In this document: positions 1-12,900 of the stretch, one piece after another
Position numbering within the stretch: the first letter of the stretch is position 1
How the letters are laid out: each line of letters opens with the position of its first letter
Source: Triticum aestivum
Taxonomy: Eukaryota > Streptophyta > Magnoliopsida > Poales > Poaceae
DNA length: 64,000 nucleotides
Reading direction: 5' to 3'
NCBI RefSeq assembly: GCF_018294505.1
Contig: NC_057814.1
Coordinates: 293,252,604 to 293,316,603 of the forward strand
Made by a program: the position numbers and the translations under genes
Notes under the pieces: model-generated
Seen by the model: only the letters and a program-made list of their open reading frames with translations
Databases searched by the model: none
Told to the model about the DNA's origin: nothing

Positions 1-820
1 CGGTACCACGAGCCTTCTTGAGGGAAGCTCCGGTTTGCAACAAGCTTACACCAAAGCTTGTCGGCCAAAAAAATTACCGCAGCATGTTGGTGCCATGTCA
101 TGACACCATGCCAAGTTTCATGATTTTCAAGCATGTTTTGGATTTACATGAATTAAAAAACCAAGTTTCTCAATCTTTTCGGCCAAGCCACGACGCCTAG
201 ATGTTTGAATTTCATTCCCATTTCTTGCATGGGACCTATAAATTCACCCAAAGACACACATGTGATTTTTGAACAACCTTTGGTGCACTAGAGCATGTGC
301 TTTTATTTCAAATTTGAATTATGCACATTAAATGCACAGAAACTCAATTAATGTATAAAAAAGGCCAAACTAACCCGGAATAATTCCAAAATTTAGGACG
401 ATACTTCTATTTGGTCTAATCTGCCTGTGTAAAAAAATTAAGGCGGGAGAAGGCCGTGTGCGTATGTCGTTTCGCACACGGAGGTGACATGTTTCCTCTC
501 GGTAGCACGAGCCTTCTTGAGGGAAGCTCCGGTTTGCAAGAACCTTACAACAAATCTTGTCCCAATTCGGCCAAAAAAATTACCGCAGCATGTTGGTGCC
601 ATGTCATGACACCATGCCAAGTTTCATGATTTTCAGGCATGTTTTGGATTTACAGGAATTAGAAAACCAAGTTTCTCAATCTTTCCGGCCGAGCCACGAC
701 GCCCAGATGTTTGAATTTCATTCCCATTTCTTGCATGGGACCTATAAATTCACCCAAGGACACACATGTGATTTTTCAACCAACTTTGGTGCACTGGAGG
801 ATGTGCTTGTAGTTCAAATT

Positions 821-3800
821 TGAATTATGCACATTAAATGCCCAGAAACTCAATTAATGTATAGAAAAGGCCATACGAACCCGGAATAATTCAGAAATTT
901 AGCACGATATTCTATTTGGTCTAATCTACCAGTGTACAAAAATTAAGGCGGGAGAAGGCAGTGTACATATGTCGTTTCGCACATGGAGGTGACATGTTCC
1001 CTCTCGGAACCAAGAGCCTTCTTGAGGGAAGCTCCGGTTTGCAAGAAGCTTACAGCAAAGCTTGTCCCAAGTCGGCCAAAAAAGAATACTGCAGCATGTT
1101 GGTGCCATGTCATGACACCATGCCAAGTTTCATGATTTTCAGTCGTGTTTTGGATTTACAGGAATTAAAAAACCAAGTTTCTTAATCTTTCTGGCCGAGC
1201 CACGACGCCCAGATGTTTGAATTTCATTCCCATTTCTTGCATGGGACCTATAAATTCACCCAAGGACACACATATGATTTCTCAACAACCTTTGGTGCAC
1301 TGGAGCATGTGCTTGTATATCAAATTTGAATTATGCCCAGTAAATGCGCAGAAACTCAATTAATGTATAAAAAAGGCCAAACGAACCCGGAATAATTCCA
1401 AAATTAAGAACGATACTTCTATTTGGTCTAATCTTCCTGTGTAAAAAAATTAAGGCGGGAGAAGGTAGTATACGTATCTCGTTTCGCACACGGAGGTGAC
1501 ACGTCCCTCTCGGAACCACGAGCCTTCTTGAGGGAAGCTCCGGTTTGCAAGAAGCTTACACCAAAGCTTGTCCCAATTCGGCCAAAAAATTTACCGCAGC
1601 ATGTTGGTGCCATGTCATGACACCATGCCAAGTTTCATAATTTTCAGGCGTCTTTTGGATTTACAGGAATTAAAAAAAACAAGTTTCTCAATCTTTCCAG
1701 CCGAGCCACGATGCCCAGATGTTCGAATTTCATTCCCATTTCTTGCATGGGACCTATAAATTCACCCAAGGACACACATGTGATTTTTAAACAACCTTTG
1801 GTGCACTGGAGCATGTGCTTTAGTTCAAATTTGAATTATGCACATTAAATGCGCGGAAACTCAATTAATGTATAAAAAAGGCCATAGAAACCCAGAATAA
1901 TTTGAAACTTTAGCACGATACTTCTATTTGGTCTAGTCTCCCTGTGTAAAAAAAATTAAGGCAGGAGAAGGCAGTGTACGTATGTTGTTTCGCACACGGA
2001 GGTGACACGTTCCCTCTCGGAACCACGAGCCTTCTTGAGGGAAGCTCCGGTTTGCAAGAAGCTTACAACAAAGCTTGTCCCAATTCAGCCAAAAAAATTA
2101 CCGCAGCATGTTGGTTCCATGTCATGACACCATGCCAAGTTTCATGATTTTCAGGCATGTTTTGGATTTACAGGAATTAGAAAACCAAGTTTCTCAATCT
2201 TTCCGGCCGAGCCACGACGCCCAGATGTTTGAATTTCGTTCCCATTTCTTGCATGGGACCTATAAATTCACCCAAGGACACACATGTGATTTTTCAACCA
2301 ACTTTGGTGCACTGGAGGATGTGCTTGTAGTTCAAATTTGAATTATGCACAGTAAATGCGCGGAAACTCAATTAATGTATAAAAAAGGCCAAACGAACCC
2401 GAAATAATTCCAAAATTTAGCACGATACTTCTATTTGGTCTAATCTTCCTGTGTAAAAAAATTAAGGCGGGAGAAGGCAGGGTATGTATGTCATTTCGCA
2501 CACGGAGGTGGCACGTTCCCTCTCGGAACCACAAGCCTTCTGGAGGGAAGCTCCGGTTCGCAAGAAGCTTACACCATGGCCTGTCCCAATTCGGGCAAAA
2601 AAAATTACAGCAGCATATTGGTGCCATGTCATGGCACCATGCCAAGTTTCATAATTTTCAGGCGTGTTTTGGATTGACAGGAATTAAAAAACCAAGTTTC
2701 TCAATCATTTCAACCGAGCCACGACGCCCAGATGTTTGAATTTCATTCCCATTTCTTGCATGGGACCTATAAATTCACCCAAAGACACACATGTGATTTT
2801 TCAACAACCTTTGGTGCACTGGAGCATGTGCTTGTATTTCAAATTTGAATTATGCCCATTAAATGCGCAGAAACTCAATTAATGTATAAAAAAGGCCAAA
2901 CGAACCCGGAATAATTCCAAAATTAAGCACGATACTTCTATTTGGTCTAATCTTCCTGTGTAAAAAAATTAAGGCGGGAGAAGGTAGTATACGTATCTCG
3001 TTTCGCACACGAAGGTGACACGTCCCTCTAGGAACCACGAGCCTTCTTGAGGGAAGCTCCGGTTTGCAAGAAGCTTACACCAAAGCTTGCCCAATTCGGC
3101 CAAACAAATTACCGCAGCATGTTGGTGCCATGTCATGACACCATGCCAAGTTTCATAATTTTCAGGCGTGTTTTGGATTACAAGAACTAAAAAACCAAGT
3201 TTCTCAATCTTTCCAGCCGAGCCACGACGCACAGATGTTTGAATTTCATTCCCATTTCTTGCATCGGACCTATAAATTCACCCAAGGACACACATGTGAT
3301 TTTTCAACAACCTTTGGTGCACTGGAGCATGTGCTTCTAGTTCAAATTTGAATTATGCACATTAAATGCGCAGAAACTCAATTCATGTATAAAAAGGCCA
3401 AACAAACCCGGAATAATTCGAAAATTTAGCATGATACTTCTATTTGGTCTAATCTGCCTGTGTAAAAAAAAGTAAGGCGGGAGAAGGCAGTATACGTATC
3501 TTGTTTCGCACACGGAGGTGACACGTTCCCTCTCGGAACCACGAGCCTTCTTGAGGGAAGCTCCGGTTTGCAAGAATCTTACACCAAAGCTTGTCCCAAT
3601 TCGGCCAAAAAAATTACCACAGCATGTTGGTGCCATGTCATGACACCATGCCAAGTTTCATGATTTTCAGGCATGTTTTGGATTTACAGGAATTAAAAAA
3701 CCAAGTTTCTCCATCTTTCCGGCCAAGCCACGACGCCCAGATGTTTGAATTTCATTCCCATTTCTTGCATGGGACCTAGAAATTCACCCAAGGACACACA

Positions 3801-5365
3801 TGTGATTTTTCAAACTTTGGTGCACTGCAGCCTGTGCTTGTGGTTCAAATTTAAATTATGCACATTAAATGCGCAGAAACTCAATTAATGTATAAAAAGG
3901 CCAAACGAACCCAGAATAATTCCAAAATTTAGCATGATACTTCTATTTGGTCTAATCTGCCTGTGTAAAAAAATTACGGCAGGAGAAGGCAGTGTACGTA
4001 TGTTGTTTCGCACACGGAAGTGACACGTTCCCTCTCGGAACCACGAGACTTCTTGAGGGAAGCTCCGGTTTGCAAGAAGCTTACAAGAAAGCTTGTCCCA
4101 ATTCGGCCAAAAAATACCACAGCATGTTGGTGCCATGTCAGGACACCATGCCAAGTTTCATGATTTTCAGGCGTGTTTTGGATTTACAGGAATTAAAAAA
4201 CCAAGTTTCTCAATCTTTCCGGCTGAGCCACGACGCCCAGATGTTTGAATTTCATTCCCATTTCTTGCATGGGACCTATAAATTCACCCAAGGACACACA
4301 TCTGATTTTTCAACCAACTTCGGTTCACTGGAGGATGTGCTTGTTGTTCAAATTTGAATTATGCACATTAAATGCACAGAAACTCAATTAATGTATAAAA
4401 AAGGCCAAACGAACCCGAAATAATTCCAAAATTTAGCACGATACTTTTATTTGTTCTAATCTGCCTGTGTAAAAAATTAAGGCGGGAGAAGGCAGTGTAT
4501 GTATGTCGTTTCACGCACGGAGGTGGCACGTTCCCTCTTGGAACCACGGGCCTTCTTGAGGAAAGCTCCGGTTTGCAAGAAGCTTACACCAAAGCTTGTC
4601 CCAATTCGGCCAAGAAAATTACCGCAGCATGTTGGTGCCATGTCATGACACCATGCCAAGTTTCATAATTTTCAAGCGTGTTTTGGATTTCCAGGAATTA
4701 AAAAACCAAGTTTCTCAATCTTTCCAGCCGAGCGACAATGCCCAGATGTTTGAATTTCATTCTCATTTCTTGCGTGGGACCTATAAATTCACCCAAGGAC
4801 ACACATGTGATTTTTCAACAACCTTTGCTGCACTGGAGCATGTGCTTGTATTTCAAATTTGAATTATGCACATTAAATGCGCAGAAAATCAATTAATGTA
4901 TAAAAAAGTCGAAACGAACCCGGAATAATTCCAAACTTTAGCACGATATTTCTATTTGGTCTAATCTTCCTATGTAAAAAACTTAAGGCGGGAGAAGTTA
5001 GTATACGTATCTCGTTTCGCACACGAAGGTGACACGTTCCCTCTCGGAACCACGAGCCTTCTTGAGGGAAGCTCCGGTTTGCAAGAAGCTTACACCAAGG
5101 CTTGTCTCAATTCGGCCAAAAAATTTACCGCAGCATTTTGGTGCCATGTCATGACACCATGCCAAGGTTCATGATTTTCAGGCGTGTTTTGGATTTACAT
5201 GAATCAAAAAACCAAGTTTCTCAATCTTTCCGGCCGAGCCACGACGCCTGGATGTTTGAATTTCATTCCCATTTCTTGCATGGGACCTATAATTTCACCC
5301 AAAGACACACATGTGATTTTTCAACCAACTTTGGTGCACTGGAGCATGTGCTTGTAGTTCAAATT
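821..5365 (+). repeat. HOR copy 1 (nine monomers, 4545 bp)
   Basis: First full HOR unit, placed from the TGAATTATGC after the palindrome at 821 to the same point at 5366. It matches copy 2 at an exact offset of 4545 bp; for example the private AAGAATACTGCAGC variant at about 1083 recurs at about 5628. The two monomers to its left (1-820) do not match the equivalent monomers in later HORs, so the regular pattern starts near here. Strand is arbitrary. Confidence 0.88.
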
Positions 5366-8300
5366 TGAATTATGCACATTAAATGCCCAGAAACTCAATT
5401 AATGTATAGAAAAGGCCATACGAACCCGGAATAATTCAGAAATTTAGCACGATATTCTATTTGGTCTAATCTACCAGTGTACAAAAATTAAGGCGGGAGA
5501 AGGCAGTGTACATATGTCGTTTCGCACATGGAGGTGACATGTTCCCTCTCGGAACCAAGAGCCTTCTTGAGGGAAGCTCCGGTTTGCAAGAAGCTTACAC
5601 CAAAGCTTGTCCCAAGTCGGCCAAAAAAGAATACTGCAGCATGTTGGTGCCATGTCATGACACCATGCCAAGTTTCATGATTTTCAGTCGTGTTTTGGAT
5701 TTACAGGAATTAAAAAACCAAGTTTCTCAATCTTTCTGGCCGAGCCACGACGCCCAGATGTTTGAATTTCATTCCCATTTCTTGCATGGGACCTATAAAT
5801 TCACCCAAGGACACACATATGATTTCTCAACAACCTTTGGTGCACTGGAGCATGTGCTTGTATATCAAATTTGAATTATGCCCAGTAAATGCGCAGAAAC
5901 TCAATTAATGTATAAAAAAGGCCAAACGAACCCGGAATAATTCCAAAATTAAGAACGATACTTCTATTTGGTCTAATCTTCCTGTGTAAAAAAATTAAGG
6001 CGGGAGAAGGTAGTATACGTATCTCGTTTCGCACACGGAGGTGACACGTCCCTCTCGGAACCACGAGCCTTCTTGAGGGAAGCTCCGGTTTGCAAGAAGC
6101 TTACACCAAAGCTTGTCCCAATTCGGCCAAAAAATTTACCGCAGCATGTTGGTGCCATGTCATGACACCATGCCAAGTTTCATAATTTTCAGGCGTCTTT
6201 TGGATTTACAGGAATTAAAAAAAACAAGTTTCTCAATCTTTCCAGCCGAGCCACGATGCCCAGATGTTCGAATTTCATTCCCATTTCTTGCATGGGACCT
6301 ATAAATTCACCCAAGGACACACATGTGATTTTTAAACAACCTTTGGTGCACTGGAGCATGTGCTTTAGTTCAAATTTGAATTATGCACATTAAATGCGCG
6401 GAAACTCAATTAATGTATAAAAAAGGCCATAGAAACCCAGAATAATTTGAAACTTTAGCACGATACTTCTATTTGGTCTAGTCTGCCTGTGTAAAAAAAA
6501 TTAAGGCAGGAGAAGGCAGTGTACGTATGTTGTTTCGCACACGGAGGTGACACGTTCCCTCTCGGAACCACGAGCCTTCTTGAGGGAAGCTCCGGTTTGC
6601 AAGAAGCTTACAACAAAGCTTGTCCCAATTCAGCCAAAAAATTACCGCAGCATGTTGGTTCCATGTCATGACACCATGCCAAGTTTCATGATTTTCAGGC
6701 ATGTTTTGGATTTACAGGAATTAGAAAACCAAGTTTCTCAATCTTTCCGGCCGAGCCACGACGCCCAGATGTTTGAATTTCGTTCCCATTTCTTGCATGG
6801 GACCTATAAATTCACCCAAGGAAGCACATGTGATTTTTCAACCAACTTTGGTGCACTGGAGGATGTGCTTGTAGTTCAAATTTGAATTATGCACAGTAAA
6901 TGCGCGGAAACTCAATTAATGTATAAAAAAGGCCAAACGAAGCCGAAATAATTCCAAAATTTAGCACGATACTTCTATTTGGTCTAATCTTCCTGTGTAA
7001 AAAAAATTAAGGCGGGAGAAGGCAGAGTATGTATGTCATTTCGCACACGGAGGTGGCACGTTCCCTCTCGGAACCACAAGCCTTCTTGAGGGAAGCTCCG
7101 GTTCGCAAGAAGCTTACACCATGGCCTGTCCCAATTCGGGCAAAAAAATTACAGCAGCATATTGGTGCCATGTCATGGCACCATGCCAAGTTTCATAATT
7201 TTCAGGCGTGTTTTGGATTGACAGGAATTAAAAAACCAAGTTTCTCAATCATTTCGACCGAGCCACGACGCCCAGATGTTTGAATTTCATTCCCATTTCT
7301 TGCATGGGACCTATAAATTCACCCAAAGACACACATGTGATTTTTCAACAACCTTTGGTGCACTGGAGCATGTGCTTGTATTTCAAATTTGAATTATGCC
7401 CATTAAATGCGCAGAAACTCAATTAATGTATAAAAAAGGCCAAACGAACCCGGAATAATTCCAAAATTAAGCACGATACTTCTATTTGGTCTAATCTTCC
7501 TGTGTAAAAAAATTAAGGCGGGAGAAGGTAGTATACGTATCTCGTTTCGCACACGAAGGTGACACGTCCCTCTAGGAACCACGAGCCTTCTTGAGGGAAG
7601 CTCCGGTTTGCAAGAAGCTTACACCAAAGCTTGCCCAATTCGGCCAAACAAATTACCGCAGCATGTTGGTGCCATGTCATGACACCATGCCAAGTTTCAT
7701 AATTTTCAGGCGTGTTTTGGATTACAAGAACTAAAAAACCAAGTTTCTCAATCTTTCCAGCCGAGCCACGACGCACAGATGTTTGAATTTCATTCCCATT
7801 TCTTGCATCGGACCTATAAATTCACCCAAGGACACACATGTGATTTTTCAACAACCTTTGGTGCACTGCAGCATGTGCTTCTAGTTCAAATTTGAATTAT
7901 GCACATTAAATGCGCAGAAACTCAATTCATTTATAAAAAGGCCAAACAAACCCGGAATAATTCGAAAATTTAGCATGATACTTCTATTTGGTCTAATCTG
8001 CCTGTGTAAAAAAAAGTAAGGCGGGAGAAGGCAGTATACGTATCTTGTTTCGCACACGGAGGTGACACGTTCCCTCTCGGAACCACGAGCCTTCTTGAGG
8101 GAAGCTCCGGTTTGCAAGAATCTTACACCAAAGCTTGTCCCAATTCGGCCAAAAAAATTACCACAGCATGTTGGTGCCATGTCATGACACCATGCCAAGT
8201 TTCATGATTTTCAGGCATGTTTTGGATTTACAGGAATTAAAAAACCAAGTTTCTCCATCTTTCCGGCCAAGCCACGACGCCCAGATGTTTGAATTTCATT

Positions 8301-9910
8301 CCCATTTCTTGCATGGGACCTAGAAATTCACCCAAGGACACACATGTGATTTTTCAAACTTTGGTGCACTGCAGCCTGTGCTTGTGGTTCAAATTTAAAT
8401 TATGCACATTAAATGCGCAGAAACTCAATTAATGTATAAAAAGGCCAAACGAACCCAGAATAATTCCAAAATTTAGCATGATACTTCTATTTGGTCTAAT
8501 CTGCCTGTGTAAAAAAATTACGGCAGGAGAAGGCAGTGTACGTATGTTGTTTCGCACACGGAAGTGACACGTTCCCTCTCGGAACCACGAGACTTCTTGA
8601 GGGAAGCTCCGGTTTGCAAGAAGCTTACAAGAAAGCTTGTCCCAATTCGGCCAAAAAAATACCACAGCATGTTGGTGCCATGTCAGGACACCATGCCAAG
8701 TTTCATGATTTTCAGGCGTGTTTTGGATTTACAGGAATTAAAAAACCAAGTTTCTCAATCTTTCCGGCTGAGCCACGACGCCCAGATGTTTGAATTTCAT
8801 TCCCATTTCTTGCATGGGACCTATAAATTCACCCAAGGACACACATCTGATTTTTCAACCAACTTCGGTTCACTGGAGGATGTGCTTGTTGTTCAAATTT
8901 GAATTATGCACATTAAATGCACAGAAACTCAATTAATGTATAAAAAAGGCCAAACGAACCCGAAATAATTCCAAAATTTAGCACGATACTTTTATTTGTT
9001 CTAATCTGCCTGTGTAAAAAATTAAGGCGGGAGAAGGCAGTGTATGTATGTCGTTTCACGCACGGAGGTGGCACGTTCCCTCTTGGAACCACGGGCCTTC
9101 TTGAGGAAAGCTCCGGTTTGCAAGAAGCTTACACCAAAGCTTGTCCCAATTCGGCCAAGAAAATTACCGCAGCATGTTGGTGCCATGTCATGACACCATG
9201 CCAAGTTTCATAATTTTCAAGCGTGTTTTGGATTTCCAGGAATTAAAAAACCAAGTTTCTCAATCTTTCCAGCCGAGCGACAATGCCCAGATGTTTGAAT
9301 TTCATTCTCATTTCTTGCGTGGGACCTATAAATTCACCCAAGGACACACATGTGATTTTTCAACAACCTTTGCTGCACTGGAGCATGTGCTTGTATTTCA
9401 AATTTGAATTATGCACATTAAATGCGCAGAAAATCAATTAATGTATAAAAAAGTCGAAACGAACCCGGAATAATTCCAAACTTTAGCACGATATTTCTAT
9501 TTGGTCTAATCTTCCTATGTAAAAAACTTAAGGCGGGAGAAGTTAGTATACGTATCTCGTTTCGCACACGAAGGTGACACGTTCCCTCTCGGAACCACGA
9601 GCCTTCTTGAGGGAAGCTCCGGTTTGCAAGAAGCTTACACCAAAGCTTGTCTCAATTCGGCCAAAAAATTTACCGCAGCATTTTGGTGCCATGTCATGAC
9701 ACCATGCCAAGGTTCATGATTTTCAGGCGTGTTTTGGATTTACATGAATCAAAAAACCAAGTTTCTCAATCTTTCCGGCCGAGCCACGACGCCTGGATGT
9801 TTGAATTTCATTCCCATTTCTTGCATGGGACCTATAATTTCACCCAAAGACACACATGTGATTTTTCAACCAACTTTGGTGCACTGGAGCATGTGCTTGT
9901 AGTTCAAATT
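5366..9910 (+). repeat. HOR copy 2 (nine monomers, 4545 bp)
   Basis: Second full HOR unit and the only one with both edges in regular array and no gap. Offsets to copy 1 and copy 3 are both 4545 bp at the marker monomer (961, 5506, 10051). Differences from copy 1 are a few scattered substitutions and homopolymer length changes, far fewer than between adjacent monomers. Confidence 0.9.
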
Positions 9911-12900
9911 TGAATTATGCACATTAAATGCCCAGAAACTCAATTAATGTATAGAAAAGGCCATACGAACCCGGAATAATTCAGAAATTTAGCACGATAT
10001 TCTATTTGGTCTAATCTACCAGTGTACAAAAATTAAGGCGGGAGAAGGCAGTGTACATATGTCGTTTCGCACATGGAGGTGACATGTTCCCTCTCGGAAC
10101 CAAGAGCCTTCTTGAGGGAAGCTCCGGTTTGCAAGAAGCTTACACCAAAGCTTGTCCCAAGTCGGCCAAAAAAGAATACTGCAGCATGTTGGTGCCATGT
10201 CATGACACCATGCCAAGTTTCATGATTTTCNNNNNNNNNNNNNNNNNNNNNNNNNNNNNNNNNNNNNNNNNNNNNNNNNNNNNNNNNNNNNNNNNNNNNN
10301 NNNNNNNNNNNNNNNNNNNNNNNNNNNNNNNNNNNNNNNNNNNNNNNNNNNNNNNNNNNNNNNNNNNNNNNNNNNNNNNNNNNNNNNNNNNNNNNNNNNN
10401 NNNNNNNNNNNNNNNNNNNNNNNNNNNNNNNNNNNNNNNNNNNNNNNNNNNNNNNNNNNNNNNNNNNNNNNNNNNNNNNNNNNNNNNNNNNNNNNNNNNN
10501 NNNNNNNNNNNNNNNNNNNNNNNNNNNNNNNNNNNNNNNNNNNNNNNNNNNNNNNNNNNNNNNNNNNNNNNNNNNNNNNNNNNNNNNNNNNNNNNNNNNN
10601 NNNNNNNNNNNNNNNNNNNNNNNNNNNNNNNNNNNNNNNNNNNNNNNNNNNNNNNNNNNNNNNNNNNNNNNNNNNNNNNNNNNNNNNNNNNNNNNNNNNN
10701 NNNNNNNNAATCTTTCTGGCCGAGCCACGACGCCCAGATGTTTGAATTTCATTCCCATTTCTTGCATGGGACCTATAAATTCACCCAAGGACACACATAT
10801 GATTTCTCAACAACCTTTGGTGCACTGGAGCATGTGCTTGTATATCAAATTTGAATTATGCCCAGTAAATGCGCAGAAACTCAATTAATGTATAAAAAAG
10901 GCCAAACGAACCCGGAATAATTCCAAAATTAAGAACGATACTTCTATTTGGTCTAATCTTCCTGTGTAAAAAAATTAAGGCGGGAGAAGGTAGTATACGT
11001 ATCTCGTTTCGCACACGGAGGTGACACGTCCCTCTCGGAACCACGAGCCTTCTTGAGGGAAGCTCCGGTTTGCAAGAAGCTTACACCAAAGCTTGTCCCA
11101 ATTCGGCCAAAAAATTTACCGCAGCATGTTGGTGCCATGTCATGACACCATGCCAAGTTTCATAATTTTCAGGCGTCTTTTGGATTTACAGGAATTAAAA
11201 AAAACAAGTTTCTCAATCTTTCCAGCCGAGCCACGATGCCCAGATGTTCGAATTTCATTCCCATTTCTTGCATGGGACCTATAAATTCACCCAAGGACAC
11301 ACATGTGATTTTTAAACAACCTTTGGTGCACTGGAGCATGTGCTTTAGTTCAAATTTGAATTATGCACATTAAATGCGCGGAAACTCAATTAATGTATAA
11401 AAAAGGCCATAGAAACCCAGAATAATTTGAAACTTTAGCACGATACTTCTATTTGGTCTAGTCTGCCTGTGTAAAAAAATTAAGGCAGGAGAAGGCAGTG
11501 TACGTATGTTGTTTCGCACACGGAGGTGACACGTTCCCTCTCGGAACCACGAGCCTTCTTGAGGGAAGCTCCGGTTTGCAAGAATCTTACAACAAAGCTT
11601 GTCCCAATTCAGCCAAAAAAATTACCGCAGCATGTTGGTTCCATGTCATGACACCATGCCAAGTTTCATGATTTTCAGGCATGTTTTGGATTTACAGGAA
11701 TTAGAAAACCAAGCTTCTCAATCTTTCCGGCCGAGCCACGACGCCCAGATGTTTGAATTTCGTTCCCATTTCTTGCATGGGACCTATAAATTCACCCAAG
11801 GACACACATGTGATTTTTCAACCAACTTTGGTGCACTGGAGGATGTGCTTGTAGTTCAAATTTGAATTATGCACAGTAAATGCGCGGAAACTCAATTAAT
11901 GTATAAAAAAGGCCAAACGAACCCGAAATAATTCCAAAATTTAGCACGATACTTCTATTTGGTCTAATCTTCCTATGTAAAAAAATTAAGGCGGGAGAAG
12001 GCAGGGTATGTATGTCATTTCGCACACGGAGGTGGCACGTTCCCTCTCGGAACCACAAGCCTTCTTGAGGGAAGCTCCGGTTCGCAAGAAGCTTACACCA
12101 TGGCCTGTCCCAATTCGGGCAAAAAAATTACAGCAGCATATTGGTGCCATGTCATGGCACCATGCCAAGTTTCATAATTTTCAGGCGTGTTTTGGATTGA
12201 CAGGAATTAAAAAACCAAGTTTGTCAATCTTTTCGACCGAGCCACGACGCCCAGATGTTTGAATTTCATTCCCATTTCTTGCATGGGACCTATAAATTCA
12301 CCCAAAGACACACATGTGATTTTTCAACAACCTTTGGTGCACTGGAGCATGTGCTTGTATTTCAAATTTGAATTATGCCCATTAAATGCGCAGAAACTCA
12401 ATTAATGTATAAAAAAGGCCAAACGAACCCGGAATAATTCCAAAATTAAGCACGATACTTCTATTTGGTCTAATCTTCCTGTGTAAAAAAATTAAGGCGG
12501 GAGAAGGTAGTATACGTATCTCGTTTCGCACACGAAGGTGACACGTCCCTCTAGGAACCACGAGCCTTCTTGAGGGAAGCTCCGGTTTGCAAGAAGCTTA
12601 CACCAAAGCTTGCCCAATTCGGCCAAACAAATTACCGCAGCATGTTGGTGCCATGTCATGACACCATGCCAAGTTTCATAATTTTCAGGCGTGTTTTGGA
12701 TTACAAGAACTAAAAAACCAAGTTTCTCAATCTTTCCAGCCGAGCCACGACGCACAGATGTTTGAATTTCATTCCCATTTCTTGCATCGGACCTATAAAT
12801 TCACCCAAGGACACACATGTGATTTTTCAACAACCTTTGGTGCACTGCAGCATGTGCTTCTAGTTCAAATTTGAATTATGCACATTAAATGCGCAGAAAC

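Noticed and set aside
10033..10854. Long ORFs of 253 and 267 codons
   Set aside because: They only appear long because they read through 478 N in the assembly gap.
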